Assembly: GCA_028023455.1 (NCBI GenBank)
Contig: JAQFVV010000022.1
Span: 5,361,998-5,425,997 of the forward strand
Source of the DNA: Epiperipatus broadwayi
Lineage: Eukaryota; Onychophora; Udeonychophora; Euonychophora; Peripatidae
Direction: 5' to 3'
Length of the DNA stretch: 64,000 bases
The notes beneath the pieces are model-generated. The model did not search any database and was not told where the DNA came from. It worked only from the letters and a program-made list of their open reading frames with translations. This document shows positions 47,685 through 58,539 of the stretch, piece by piece. A program made the translations under genes and the position numbers. Each line of letters begins with the position of its first letter. The stretch's first letter is position 1.

Positions 47685-48815
47685 TCAATCCCACACTTCA
47701 CATAGTGTCGGCATACATCCACACCATATTTTGACCATAATTTTTTTCGGTAGGTATCTTAGGCATTGATTAAAGTATTTGCTCCAATCTTTATCTAGTT
47801 TTTTTAACCAGTTATACTTTTTATTATGATAGATTGCATTACATCTTATGGACCATATTGTTTTCAATGTATGTATTATTGCCAATGTGTTATGCGGGTT
47901 AAAGTTCACAAAGTTTCTTTTTACTATTTTATTTAAGTTTATTACTGGTTTATGAAACACTTTATTTCTAATGTGCCAGAGGGCTTTACACTCCTCATAT
48001 AAGTGCAACAAGCTATCTTCCTTTATTTTACATAATACACATATTGTTTCCAAGTTCATATGGAGCCTACTATTCAGCAGGGCCTTAGTAGGAAGGAGCC
48101 CATTTAGTAACCTAAATGTAAACCTAATGTACGATTGAGGTGCATATATCTGTTGTAATTTCTTCAATATATTATTTATATTTAATCCAGGTAAAAATCC
48201 TTCTATACTTCATGCATTACTTCCCTGGTTTTTTATCTCTGTATATTTAACCCCTTCCAAACTAATCAAGTCTAGATTGTCCTGTAAATCCTTGTATGCT
48301 ATCCGCAGATCGGCAAAAAAGGATCTCCTTTCTTTCCCTATTTCATGGTAGACATTAACTTCAATCAGTGGAGGGTCAAAGCATTTATCTTTAATGACAT
48401 TTATAAATGTCTTAGCTTTGATAAACATAATATATTCTTTTAGGTCAATTAAGTTGAGACCTCCCTTATTAATAGGTAGCTGTAATGTTGAGATCGAAAC
48501 TAGACTTGCTGCCCTTCCCCATATATATTTCTTTGCCATTCTATAGATCTTACTTGTTGTTGTGTTATAGAGGTCAACCCATGGGGCGTAATAGTTCAAT
48601 ATACCCATTGTTATGGCATTAAATACTCTAGCCCTTGTAACTTCATAAAGTTTTAATGATGAGAAATTGTTTATCCTCATGGCTATCTTTTCTATAATTA
48701 ACTTATTTAAATATCGGTTAATTGAGGTCTTTGAGTTATATAATGGTATTCCTAGAAAATCTGTTGGTGTGGCAAGGAATTCACAAGGCATTTTTCTTCC
48801 TGTGGCAATTGCCAC
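47685..48815 (-). CDS. LINE ORF2, C-terminal part (post-RT domain and zinc finger)
   Basis: This is the downstream part of ORF2, one phase away from the RT. 48210-48815 carries TDFLGIPLY, AKKYIWGR and GGLNLIDLKEY, the thumb and connector signatures of L1/Tx1-type proteins. A TGA (48210-48212) interrupts it, and the same phase continues to 47685 with RFTFRLLNGLLPTK and CVLCKIKEDSLLHLYEEC, the C-x2-C...H-x4-C zinc-finger tail. The phase change relative to the RT lies near 48815-48830, where a GVAIATG reading in this phase overlaps the end of the RT piece. Both breaks look like simple mutations. Confidence 0.88.
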
Positions 48816-50935
48816 GCCGCAGATTTTTCCAGTTGAACAGAAGATCCAGTTTGTTCTTGAAATTTATTGAGTATGCTCATCACAACTTGGATGTTGTAGG
48901 CATTTTGAAAAATTATAATTAGATCATCAATAAAGGCAACAACTCCTACCTTCACCCCAAGATGTGGTAAATATATACCTGTAACCTTATCTTCTATATC
49001 TTTTACTAGAGGATCTATATATATTGCAAAAAGCAATGCAGCCAATGGTGAACCCTGGGGAATCCCTTTGTTTGGTATAAAGAAATCAGATTGCCTCATA
49101 TAATTTTTAATTGAAATCCTGTTATTACTAATGTAGTTTTCAATTGCGTTTATCAACATACCATGTTCAGGTATTAATTCCAATAAATTATTTATCAAAT
49201 AGGACCAATTCACCAAATCAAAAGCTGATCTAAAGTCAATCTTCACAGCATAATACTGAGTCAATCCCAGCTCTTTGGCATATTTCACAGCTTCTTGAAT
49301 TTTCATTGCTGCATTGATAGCACGTTTACCCTTGACTGCATGATGTGCCTTCGAAATCTTAGAGAAAACCACAGAATGAAGTCTCTTCAATAGTATCCTT
49401 GCTAGTATCTTTGAGTCTATGTCTTCTATTGATAAAGGTCTTAGCTCTTCTATTGTTGGTGTCTGTTTTTCTTTAGCCTTCTTAATACTAAACAAAACCC
49501 TATCATTAATGTATGGCCATTTTATCTTTTGACAGCACATTTGATTGAAAAACTTCCACATTGGCTCTATTAGAGCATAATCTATTAGTTTATAAATATT
49601 AGCTGGAATTGAATCATTATCATGAGTAATTATTTTTTTTAACGTTAATATTTCTTCTTTTATTTCTTGCCTCGTGATGTAATCTTTTGTAGCTTCCAAC
49701 ACTTCACTTTCATAATCGTGTATAGACCCTTTGACTTTGCCAAATTTTCTTTTTATATTATTATAGATATATTCATCAACTCTAATCCCTGACACAATAT
49801 TATCATCATTATTTTTAATGGAATCTATTCCTTTTGTGTGTTGTATATAAACTTTACCATAATTAATCATTGGTCTAGATAAATTGCCTAATCTTGGTAT
49901 TAACTTTCTAATCCATTTAGTTTGGGATTCTTGTTGCATATGGGAATATATATCATTGTATACATCTTGTAGTTTGTCAATTAGTAAGTAGTTAGGCTTG
50001 TATTTTGATAGACATTTTAATGTTTTTTGAATCTCTGCAATTCTATTTTTTATCTGATTTAGGGATATGTTATGTTTATTTATCTTCCTACATAATTGAG
50101 AAATAATCTTTTTTATTTTATACCATGCTATGCATGGGGGTAGGCTGGTATTTCTTGTATAATAATTCAGAATAATTAATATATTTGAGATGTGATCAGT
50201 GGTAAATTGCAGTCCACATCCAATAGTTTTCCTAATGGTAAAGGTATATTTATTTTGTTCCTTAATATAATCATTGACTATCAGCTGATCATGCAGATGA
50301 TCCGAAAACCCCACCAATGAGGTATTGATTTGAGAATTCTTAATTTTGTTCCCAGATATAAAAAAGAGATCAATCAGAGACCTATATCTACTACTAAAGA
50401 AGGAAAAAGCGTCATTAGGATATTTATTAAACAGAGAGTATAGCGATATCTCCCTGATCTTATTCTCTAGTGTTCTTGGTAAATCTTTATAAGTGCTATT
50501 TAAGTCACCTCCCATAATGATTATACCTGGCTTTTGTAACATCTTGCCCTGAACTGCATGTATAACTTTAACAATATCACAACCCTTTGCAACAGAATAT
50601 TCAGCAACTAAATAATGCAATTCTCTTTGATATATAAAGGACATTACTATATAATTCACCTGAAAATATAATATTTGTATATTCTCTATAGATGAATCAA
50701 TATTAATTAGGACAGCTACTCCTTGTGCTGGTCTAGTATTGTCTTTATATAAAACATTGTTGTGCTGTGACAGCTTGTCTATTATATACTTTGGTGTATT
50801 AATATTTATCTTCGTTTCGGTTAGTATTAATATTTCATACTTTTGTCGAGTCATATAATCAATAACTTTTTCCATTTTATTTTGGCCATTTATACCCCTC
50901 ACATTCAGTGTTATTATACTTAGACTTTTACACAT
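48752..50935 (-). CDS. LINE ORF2, endonuclease and reverse transcriptase
   Basis: The main 727-codon piece starts at ATG (50933-50935), overlapping the ORF1 stop. APE-type endonuclease: TLNVRGIN (residues 9-16), LTETKI (38-43, catalytic Glu), GGDLNS (142-147), RSLIDLFF (185-192) and FSDHLHD (210-216, catalytic His). RT: RPLSIEDIDSKILARIL (499-515), IDFRSAFDLVNW (566-577, motif A Asp), KGIPQGSPL (623-631, motif B) and AFIDDL (667-672, motif C, FIDD in place of the common YADD, both Asp kept). The enzyme would nick DNA at the target and copy the LINE RNA there. It acts as an ORF2-type RNP protein, in cis with ORF1. The frame ends in an altered phase before the thumb. Confidence 0.93.
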   Translation of the reverse strand: MCKSLSIITLNVRGINGQNKMEKVIDYMTRQKYEILILTETKININTPKYIIDKLSQHNNVLYKDNTRPAQGVAVLINIDSSIENIQILYFQVNYIVMSFIYQRELHYLVAEYSVAKGCDIVKVIHAVQGKMLQKPGIIIMGGDLNSTYKDLPRTLENKIREISLYSLFNKYPNDAFSFFSSRYRSLIDLFFISGNKIKNSQINTSLVGFSDHLHDQLIVNDYIKEQNKYTFTIRKTIGCGLQFTTDHISNILIILNYYTRNTSLPPCIAWYKIKKIISQLCRKINKHNISLNQIKNRIAEIQKTLKCLSKYKPNYLLIDKLQDVYNDIYSHMQQESQTKWIRKLIPRLGNLSRPMINYGKVYIQHTKGIDSIKNNDDNIVSGIRVDEYIYNNIKRKFGKVKGSIHDYESEVLEATKDYITRQEIKEEILTLKKIITHDNDSIPANIYKLIDYALIEPMWKFFNQMCCQKIKWPYINDRVLFSIKKAKEKQTPTIEELRPLSIEDIDSKILARILLKRLHSVVFSKISKAHHAVKGKRAINAAMKIQEAVKYAKELGLTQYYAVKIDFRSAFDLVNWSYLINNLLELIPEHGMLINAIENYISNNRISIKNYMRQSDFFIPNKGIPQGSPLAALLFAIYIDPLVKDIEDKVTGIYLPHLGVKVGVVAFIDDLIIIFQNAYNIQVVMSILNKFQEQTGSSVQLEKSAAWQLPQEEKCLVNSLPHQQIF

Positions 50936-52527
50936 TATCTAGCAGTCTATTTATGTTGGCTTCACAATCTTTTATATCATCTCCCACATGATTTATCACT
51001 GCAAAACCTTCATTTGTATACTTAAACACTTTACTATTATTTACAATTTCTATTACAGTGCTATTCTCAAGTTCTTTACTGCTTTTAGCTTCATTTTTTC
51101 TGGTTGGATTAATCTCTTTATCTTCATTAACCTCCTTGTTTATTACTATTTTTTGGTGGTCCATTTGGTCTTCTTCCTTATCATCTGCATCATTCACTAC
51201 TCTTTTTTCCTCAATGATGTTTTCTTGCATATTGCATGCATCTATTAATTGTTGCTCAATTTCACTTTCAACATCGCTTTTGTTAAATTGATTTGCTACA
51301 ATATGAGCCCATGTTCTTTTCTCATCTTTATTACATAGGTGTTCATTTCTATTAAATTTATTACAATTAGGACAGATACCAGCTTCACACATTGCTGCTA
51401 TATGTCCAACCCTATTACACCTGAAACAAAGTGGGGGTCTGCCTTTCAATATTACAGATATTGGCATGTGATCTTTATACAGCCTGTGTGGCAGTTGTTC
51501 TTTAAGAACACCTTTCTTTAACTTCAAAAGCACTTTCCATGAATTAGAGGGTATTTTGAATGGAATATCTGGTGTCATTTCCCGTTCTATTGAAACTGTT
51601 TCAGCTAGTCTATGTAATTGAGTTTTAAAAAACTCTTCATCAAAAGTGGGTGGCGTATGTAGAATTCTACCATGAACAAAGGGATTAGGCTCTTTAGAGA
51701 CATAATATATTTTATGACTTTGCATTTCTCTAATTAAGCTTTCAGCCAATTGTTTTTGATCCTTATTATTATATTCTATAGATATAAAACCCCTAGCAGG
51801 GAAGAAGGCAGTATGTTTAATTGCTCCCAGCAAATTGTGAATATTTAATAATCTAAGATATTCACTAATATCAGGCTTATCCAGTATATGATCCTCATTT
51901 TCTTCATTACTCTGAATTATCAAACTAAAAATCAACGTATTAGAAGTCATGCAATTATTAAATATTTTTCTCCAGTACGCATTTAATTTAGTAAAGGTTT
52001 TTATAATAGGTTTATGTATTTGCTGAGGGCAATCTATTTTATCATTTAAATTAGAGTAAACTACTGAAGTATCATTGTTATCAGATTTTGAGTTCTCCTG
52101 ATTGATATATTGATTTTTTTGAACCTCATTTTTCATCTTGTCAAAATTATTATCACATTCAAAAGGAAGTGTAATAGCAGACTCATTATGATTTTTTTGA
52201 TGGTCAGTTTTTTTTTTTTTTTCGTTTAGAAGAAGTTTCCCAATCAACACTATCATTCCCTGATTTAGGGGTGTTTTTTTTACCCAATCCAACACTAACA
52301 TTTTTATTTTGATTAATTAAACACGTTAATTCAGGATTACTTGAGGATTTTCTTATTTTGGGTTCATTATTAATTGCTGTATTTTGATATTTCTTTTCAG
52401 CCATATTAAAATTACTTTTTTCAGTGTGGTTAGATTTCTCTTTAATATCTACTTTATCATTATTAACTCTATTATCTTTACTTACTTTAATATCTTGAAA
52501 ACTTCTTTCTTTTTTCTTTGGTGGCAT
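50928..52527 (-). CDS. LINE ORF1, gag-like RNA-binding protein (phase break in A-run)
   Basis: It begins at ATG (52525-52527, MPPKKKERSF), a Lys-rich N-terminus. The first phase (52204-52527) ends right after an A15 run (T15 at 52208-52222 on the plus strand). The second phase overlaps it and continues to 50928, so a one-base change in the homopolymer explains the split. The central part (about residues 150-200 of the second piece) is RRM-like (LLGAIKHTAF..., GFISIEYNN), followed by CFRCNRVGHIAAMC (292-305) and a second Cys/His motif, CPNCNKFNRNEHLC (310-323). An acidic/basic tail follows. The final codons overlap the ORF2 start. Confidence 0.88.
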
Positions 52528-52621
52528 TTTTGTTAATTCTTAACGTCTAAATATTCCAAGATATGAAATATTTAGCAGATGAGAAAATTTACTTTCTACT
52601 CTAGCTCGCGCATGCGTAGAT
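52528..52621 (-). promoter_or_regulatory. 5' leader and likely internal promoter of the LINE
   Basis: The 94-bp leader begins ATCTACGCATGCGCGAGCTAG, containing CGCATGCGC, which matches the NRF1-type element (GCGCANGCGC) and is unusual in this AT-rich DNA. L1-like LINEs start transcription at their own first bases, so a GC-rich site at the very 5' end is where a promoter would be expected. Confidence 0.5.
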
Positions 52622-52639
52622 ATATCATAAAGAAAATAT
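52622..52639. repeat. Right target site duplication of the 5.1-kb LINE
   Basis: atatcataaagaaaatat, identical to 47479-47496. Confidence 0.93.
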
Positions 52640-54240
52640 GTATAAAAAAAAAATTTCATATTACCAGTTCTATTCTTTAGTAGTGCCTTCCAATGATTCA
52701 AATTTATCTTGTTTAATGTCTATAGTTTGCAGCTACCATTTCCATTTTTCTTTGGAACAATCTCTTTCTTGAGGTGTATAGTTATTTGATGATGATGATC
52801 CTATTGAGGTTATTTGCTTTAGTGGACAATTTGGAAATCACTATATTAACCTTTCTTCTCTTTCTGTCAAGCATGATTCTTTTAGTGGGAGAAGTATAAC
52901 AGTTGTTTTTACATTTATAATTTTGCTTGGATTTAAACTCAGTTACTGGAACAATTAATTGAACTTGATGATTTAATATTTATCAGTAGATTACTCTTTT
53001 CCCGATTGCGTTCCAATGCAGGTAAATGTTTTTTTCTTTCTATTTAAAAAAACATCTTATTTCTCTCAGTCAGTTGAAAGGTGTAGAATATTATTTTCAG
53101 ACAAGACATCTTTTCTTTCCTATATGATATGCTGGCTGGATGGTCTGGTCAACAGACAGGACATATATTAATTTTTCTTACCCCACCATCCTTATATTTT
53201 CAACATCCAAAAATTTTATATTAAAAAAAATTGATTTAAAAAAAAAAAGGTTATCTAGCAGAATTAAAATGTTTGTCTGCCTTAGTTTCAATAATTTTCA
53301 AAAAGTCTCTCTATAATCTCAACTGATTTTCCAGAGTGCTTTTATATCCGATTTTTTTCTATTTTTGACCAATTCATTTTTAGCTGGAGAGTGCAACTTT
53401 TTTCAGGAACATTAAAAAAAAAATCACACACCTGGTTTCCAGACAAACCTTTGTTTTGACGAAAAAAATACTCTTAATACTTTTTTTACACCTATGTAAC
53501 ATCTCAAATTTGGGCTTCTTTCTTTTGATCTAAAGATAAGACATTTTTAAAATTAGACTTCTCACATCATCTCTAAGTTTTTAACAGAAAAACAACCCTT
53601 ATAATACAAAAAAATTGTTGAGTAAGAAAAAAAATAATATAACAGATTTTTTCCCTCTCTCTCAATATTTAATAAATGTAGATATATTTATGTGATATAA
53701 CACACACACTCCATCATTCAAATCATGTATAAACTGACATTAAATAATCTAATTGTTAGCTTAGTAATTATAACCCTAATATTTAAAATTAAATCCTTAG
53801 CTTCTAAATCCAAATTACAGTTATAGAAAAGCAAAAATAGAAGTATAGAATAAGATATTAAAATTTAGCAAGTGTAGGTTAATTTTGAAGAAAGTTAATA
53901 TGTGTAATTTAAAAGTGACTAACTAAATAGCTTTTATAACACACACTGCCTATACATATGCATTATAACTTTATTTTTTAACAAAAAAAATTAAATACTG
54001 AATAATTAACTGTGTGTATTCTCTTTTTGAGTTTTTATCAACACACAAACAAATAAAGAATATAACTGTTGTCCCACTCTCTTTCTGTCTTAAGCTTTTA
54101 GAACCTGATCTTGTAGGGTTTAAACTTGGATGCCCTACAGCTTCCTTTTTATATAAAAATGTGATGATGATTTTTTTTTTTTACATTTTCTTTTATGCAC
54201 ATTACTACAAATTTAGCTAATGACTAAATTGTAATGGCAC

Positions 54241-54271
<31 letters not shown>

Positions 54272-56587
54272 CTTTGATTGAAGGCAAACTATGTCCAAAC
54301 AAATAAACTTCATTATAATTGATGGTAGTTTACCATTTTTTCTCTTTCTTTTAATATAATCTATTCTAACATCAAGATACCTAGCAATAATATCAAACAT
54401 TCAATAGCTATCACTGTTAGTTTGTGCTCGTTTTTTTATATAAACTTGGGAAAAATTGATTATAGACTTCAATGTCTAGATTTATCTTCAGTTTCAATGT
54501 TACACAACAAACATTAAGATTATTTCATTGGTCAAATTATATATTTGGAATTTTCCATATCAATGATTATCTTGCAGTACAATGTGCTACCTTATAATAG
54601 AATGGTTTCAACTTAATTTAACCCCAACAACTTGCACTAAATCATTTAGTCAATGCTGTATTTGTTAAATGCATTATTAACCCATGCTGAAAGAAATCTC
54701 TTTGCTTTTAAGGTATCGTTGATATATTAACCTGAAATGCATAAATTCAAACCTTTTTTCTCCCAAAAAGTTCCAGGTCAGACAATGTGACATTGGAAAG
54801 TTTTATACAGATTAAAATATCCACTGTATGTACATTAATAAAAAAAAAAAGTTAAAAAAATAGATTAAAATCTGAAAGCTATATGAATACATACAATACA
54901 TTTCTATTCTCAACCTTATATGACATATGAATGCATCTTAACTTTGAATTTTATGTATAAAAATAATTTCCATTAATTAAAAAAGTGGAACAAAAAAATA
55001 GCTTCTAATATCAAGTTGTTACTTCTTTAATATATATATATATATGTGTGTGTGTGTAGGAAGAAAAAAGAAAACTATGCAATCAATTTTCTACCATCAT
55101 AAAGTATCATTTAGAAATCAAACAAATTTAAACTACATAAATTTTTTAATTGTCTGAATAGTTCAGAAACAAAAAAATTATAAGACTTAGATAAAAGTCT
55201 ATTTGCAATAACTAATGAAAATTAAATGTGGCAATTTCTGATGTCAAATCACTAATCTGCTAGCTGATATCAAATAAAGGAAAATTAATTTGTCAGTTTT
55301 AATTCATAATGCATTTTATAGGGAAACCAATTCTTAACTTTCCAAACCATTGCATAATCCAGAAATAAAGAAAATTATGATTTCATATTTAAATGTATTT
55401 TAAATAACAAATGAGATGATAAATTTTATAAGGCAGTCACTTTCTAATGTCAAATTGTAAAATTGTTACATCAACTAAAATTAAAAGAAAAAATACATGG
55501 TCAGAATTTACTAACTATAATCCATTTTTTAAAAAAAAAGTTAAACTTTTCCTTAGACTGTGTGAAAATCTCAACTTTCTACACAATAATTTTAAAATTC
55601 TGATTGATGGTAAAATTTTACTTTCAATATCAAGTGAAACTGATAAATTTTATGCGGGATTGGCTTCTTATATAAGATTGCTAAATTATTACAATTAAGA
55701 TAAACATACGTATATATATATACTTTAGTTTTTTTTTGGTTTCCCTCAGTGTGTTCTTTAGCTATTTATTTTATTTTTTTCAAATTAGTATTAAAAACAC
55801 ATTTTTATGAAGAAGTTAATACTCATAATCTGTGTGAAATGCTCAATTTTCTATACATTATTAGCTTTTAAAAGCAAAAAATTGCAATTTTCTATGTTAA
55901 ACAATAAATTAAAAAAAAAAAAAATGTGTTTACAGTTTTAATTTTTATACAATATTATGTTTAGCTATTTCATGTATAATAACATTTTAAACATATTTTT
56001 ATGCTCAATTTTAATTTGTAAGTGTATACATTTATAATCATTTGCAATTCTAACAGCTGAAATCAAAGTACTGTATTTACAATTTTTATAAAGTTTATTT
56101 TTAAGAAAAAAAAGATAACAGTTTTCGTCTTTGCACAAGATTACATAACTCTGATTTCATATACAAATATATCTTCAGAATACATTTTCTTCTAATAAAA
56201 AAAATTAAATTAAAAAAAAAAATCATGTTAGTTTATTTGTTATATATTCACAGCGTTATAAGAAATATAAAATCAAAATATTTAAAATCGTATGTTAACA
56301 ATTTATCTTCCAATGGTTAAAAAAACATTTTTCATTATCATTTTTATATAACACTAGTTTTGAAAAGCGTACAAAGAAACTTATATTATAGAATTTTTTA
56401 CCACTAAGTAATGCAAAATTTCAGGTAAACATAAATAGTAATGGATTGAAATATATATAGTTTTTATTTAATTTACTTTTTTAAAGCAATATAGGTAATT
56501 ATTAATAAATCATTTTTTTTTCTAGAATTCCTATTTTTAATTCTAAGGCAGTACGTAACTTGCCTATACTTAACATTTCTTATATAA
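52640..56587. other. AT-rich DNA without recognised genes
   Basis: No gene supported. It has microsatellites at about 54242-54260 (TA)n and 55030-55057 (TA)n-(TG)n. The short frame at 55447-55698 has no recognisable domain. Confidence 0.4.
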
Positions 56588-56917
56588 GTAATTAGAGGGA
56601 TTTGAACTCAGGATTTTCGATCTATTCATTACCCACTCCACCTCAAACAACTGATACACAGGACTACACACATGTGAAAAAGATTTATGATCCCCATATA
56701 TGTATTTCATGCAGAGTCAGCACTCATTAGCACTGATTGTATATATGTGTGGGTGATGGTGATCTGGACCAACTAATGAGTTTTGGTTCTGCATGAAATA
56801 TGTATATTGGTAGACATTAATCTTTTTCTCATGTGTGTGCTCATGTCGACCAGTTGCTTGAGATAGAGTGGAAAATGAATAGACTGAAAAATCCTGAGTT
56901 CAAATCCTTCTAATTAC
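56588..56917. repeat. Foldback repeat with tRNA T-arm-like ends, copy B
   Basis: It begins gtaattagagggatttgaac and ends with the reverse complement gttcaaatccttctaattac. The two halves match over about 160 bp, with a centre near 56755. This is the cleanest copy: the ends are GTAATTA(R)AGGGATTTGAACTCAGG and its inverse, so the outward strand reads GAGTTCAAATCC, a B box. It has no reading frame and is related to 5090-5773 and 60414-61450. Confidence 0.85.
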
Positions 56918-57385
56918 ATTCCTATTTTACGATATTCAAACATGGTATGATTTTTAATAGAAAACAGTATTTGAATTTCTGCCACTAATCAATACTATTT
57001 TTTTATAATCAAGTAAAGATAAATAATGAATTTAAATTCATTTATTTTATTAAATTAATTTTTTAAAGACATATTCATTAATAAGTTACATTTTTCTTTC
57101 TATCTTGTGAATATAATTTGAATGACTTTGGGTCTTTTGAAAATTTTCCCAAATTCTGACGCAATTCCGCATCTACATACTTTTAATACAAAATTAAAAA
57201 ATTATATAAATTAAAACTGTTAACAAAACAAATGGTTGTATAAGTAAGGGAATATGATTCTAATTATATATGACATATCTTATTACTCTTTGTTACATAA
57301 TTAATTTGAAAAAATGTTTAATATATATGGATAAATAAAAAGTAATTTATATTCAATTTTTTTTTTCTATTTTTCATGTGTCAAA

Positions 57386-57464
57386 GCATTGGGTGGGAAG
57401 CGAACCCGCAAACCCGGAACAACTGCTTGTAAGGCAGCTGTGCTGACCACTTGGCCACTAATGC
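57386..57464 (-). repeat. tRNA-derived SINE head, tRNA-Val(TAC)-like
   Basis: The 79-nt minus-strand stretch can be folded: acceptor GCATTAG with CCAATGC (six of seven pairs), D-arm region TGGCCAAGTGGTCAGCA, and a 5-bp anticodon stem GCTGC/GCAGT with loop CTTACAA (anticodon TAC). A T-arm GGGTTCGCTTCCC follows. Then comes gctttgacacatgaaaaa, shared with the second tRNA-like copy at 63.34 kb. The long variable region, the imperfect acceptor and the shared 3' tail argue for a SINE head rather than a working tRNA gene. Confidence 0.65.
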
Positions 57465-57902
57465 TTGTTTTTCCCAAAAATTAGAGAATATGAATGGTTA
57501 GGAATTAAATTATATATATTGCCTCAAGGGGAAAATATAATATTAAAAGTACTATATATTTATTTATTTATCATATGAATTTATTTATTTTTTAAACAGC
57601 TTAACTATTAACAAAATATCATACAAAAAAGCTGTAGAGAATCCAACCAGAGATAGATCTACTAATAACTTGTTCAACTCTTTAATCTACTTCCTCGACT
57701 GCCATAAATCAGGTAAAACTATATGTATTATGTGATGTTTATTGACAGTCATAAGTTATGTAGTTTATAGTCTGTATTTGCCTATGACCATTTAGTTCAA
57801 TAGTTGTTAAATTCCATTTATAAATCAGATGAGTGCTACTATGAACTATTATCCAATGTCTGTTAATGAGATGTCAGTTGCATTTGGGAATATAAAATCA
57901 AA
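57465..57902. other. AT-rich DNA without recognised features
   Basis: Nothing supported. Confidence 0.35.
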
Positions 57903-58139
57903 ATGGTTTTATTATTGGATCTGGACAAACAATATTATTTGGAATCTCTTAAGAATTGCATTTTATGTCATAATTATCTGATTGCAGATTATTTGTCAAA
58001 TATTCAAAAAGGAATTATTTTATTTGAAAGAGTCTTAAGTGGTGAAACTATACATTGGGTTATTGGTAAGTCCAAGCTGCCTAATAGGTTTTTATGCATT
58101 TTCATTGAGTCAAGTTCAATTTCAATATGTTTTAAATAA
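57903..58139 (+). other. Unrecognised 78-codon open frame
   Basis: The frame from ATG-like TTG near 57903 to 58139 contains CILCHNYLIADYLS and a few balanced residues (Gly, Trp, Lys), so its composition is less AT-driven than random frames nearby. I do not recognise a family. It could be a relic of a transposon ORF or chance. Confidence 0.2.
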
Positions 58140-58539
58140 GTATGTGAAAGAATAGGAAGCAATTGCAAAGGAACAGATTTGAGTGTCCAGTAACAACACT
58201 TCTCATGATATTATATGAGTAATCAGAAATTTAGTGTGGAACTTTTTTCTAAACAAAGACACATGGTACTCATCAATGCTAGTGATAAGGAAACTATCCA
58301 TAAAATACTTATATTACATCTCCAAATAGTGCTAGCCAGTTTTCCAAAAAGATTATTTCCAAAATTTAATTTTGATTTAATTATGTATAAATAAGGAAAA
58401 TAAATTAGACTATGATCGAAGGTCACTCTTAAATACCATCAAGTAAGACTGTATTTCAGGATGTTAAATGTAAAAAATTATAATCATATTACGCATGGTT
58501 CTCTGTTGCTTAAATAAAAATTAAGCTTACTATCTTCAT

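Larger units (their letters stand above)
47497..52621 (-). mobile_element. Full-length L1/Tx1-like LINE with 18-bp target duplication
   Basis: It is about 5.1 kb on the minus strand: a 5' leader of about 94 bp (52528-52621), ORF1 (gag-like, CCHC) 50928-52527, ORF2 (APE endonuclease and RT with zinc-finger tail) 47685-50935, a 3' UTR of about 190 bp, and an A-rich tail (TTTAAATAAATAAAAAA at the left edge). Perfect 18-bp direct repeats flank it. ORF1 and ORF2 overlap by 8 bases. The frame damage is limited: one phase change in each ORF and one TGA. The ORF structure (RRM-like plus zinc knuckles in ORF1; L1-type endonuclease and a C-x2-C-x8-H-x4-C tail in ORF2) matches the L1/Tx1 group. Retention of the full 5' end makes it the most intact element of the window. 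Confidence 0.93.

Noticed and set aside
57386-57464. Functional tRNA-Val gene
   Set aside because: One acceptor mismatch, an unusual long variable region and a 3' tail shared with another tRNA-like copy point to a SINE.
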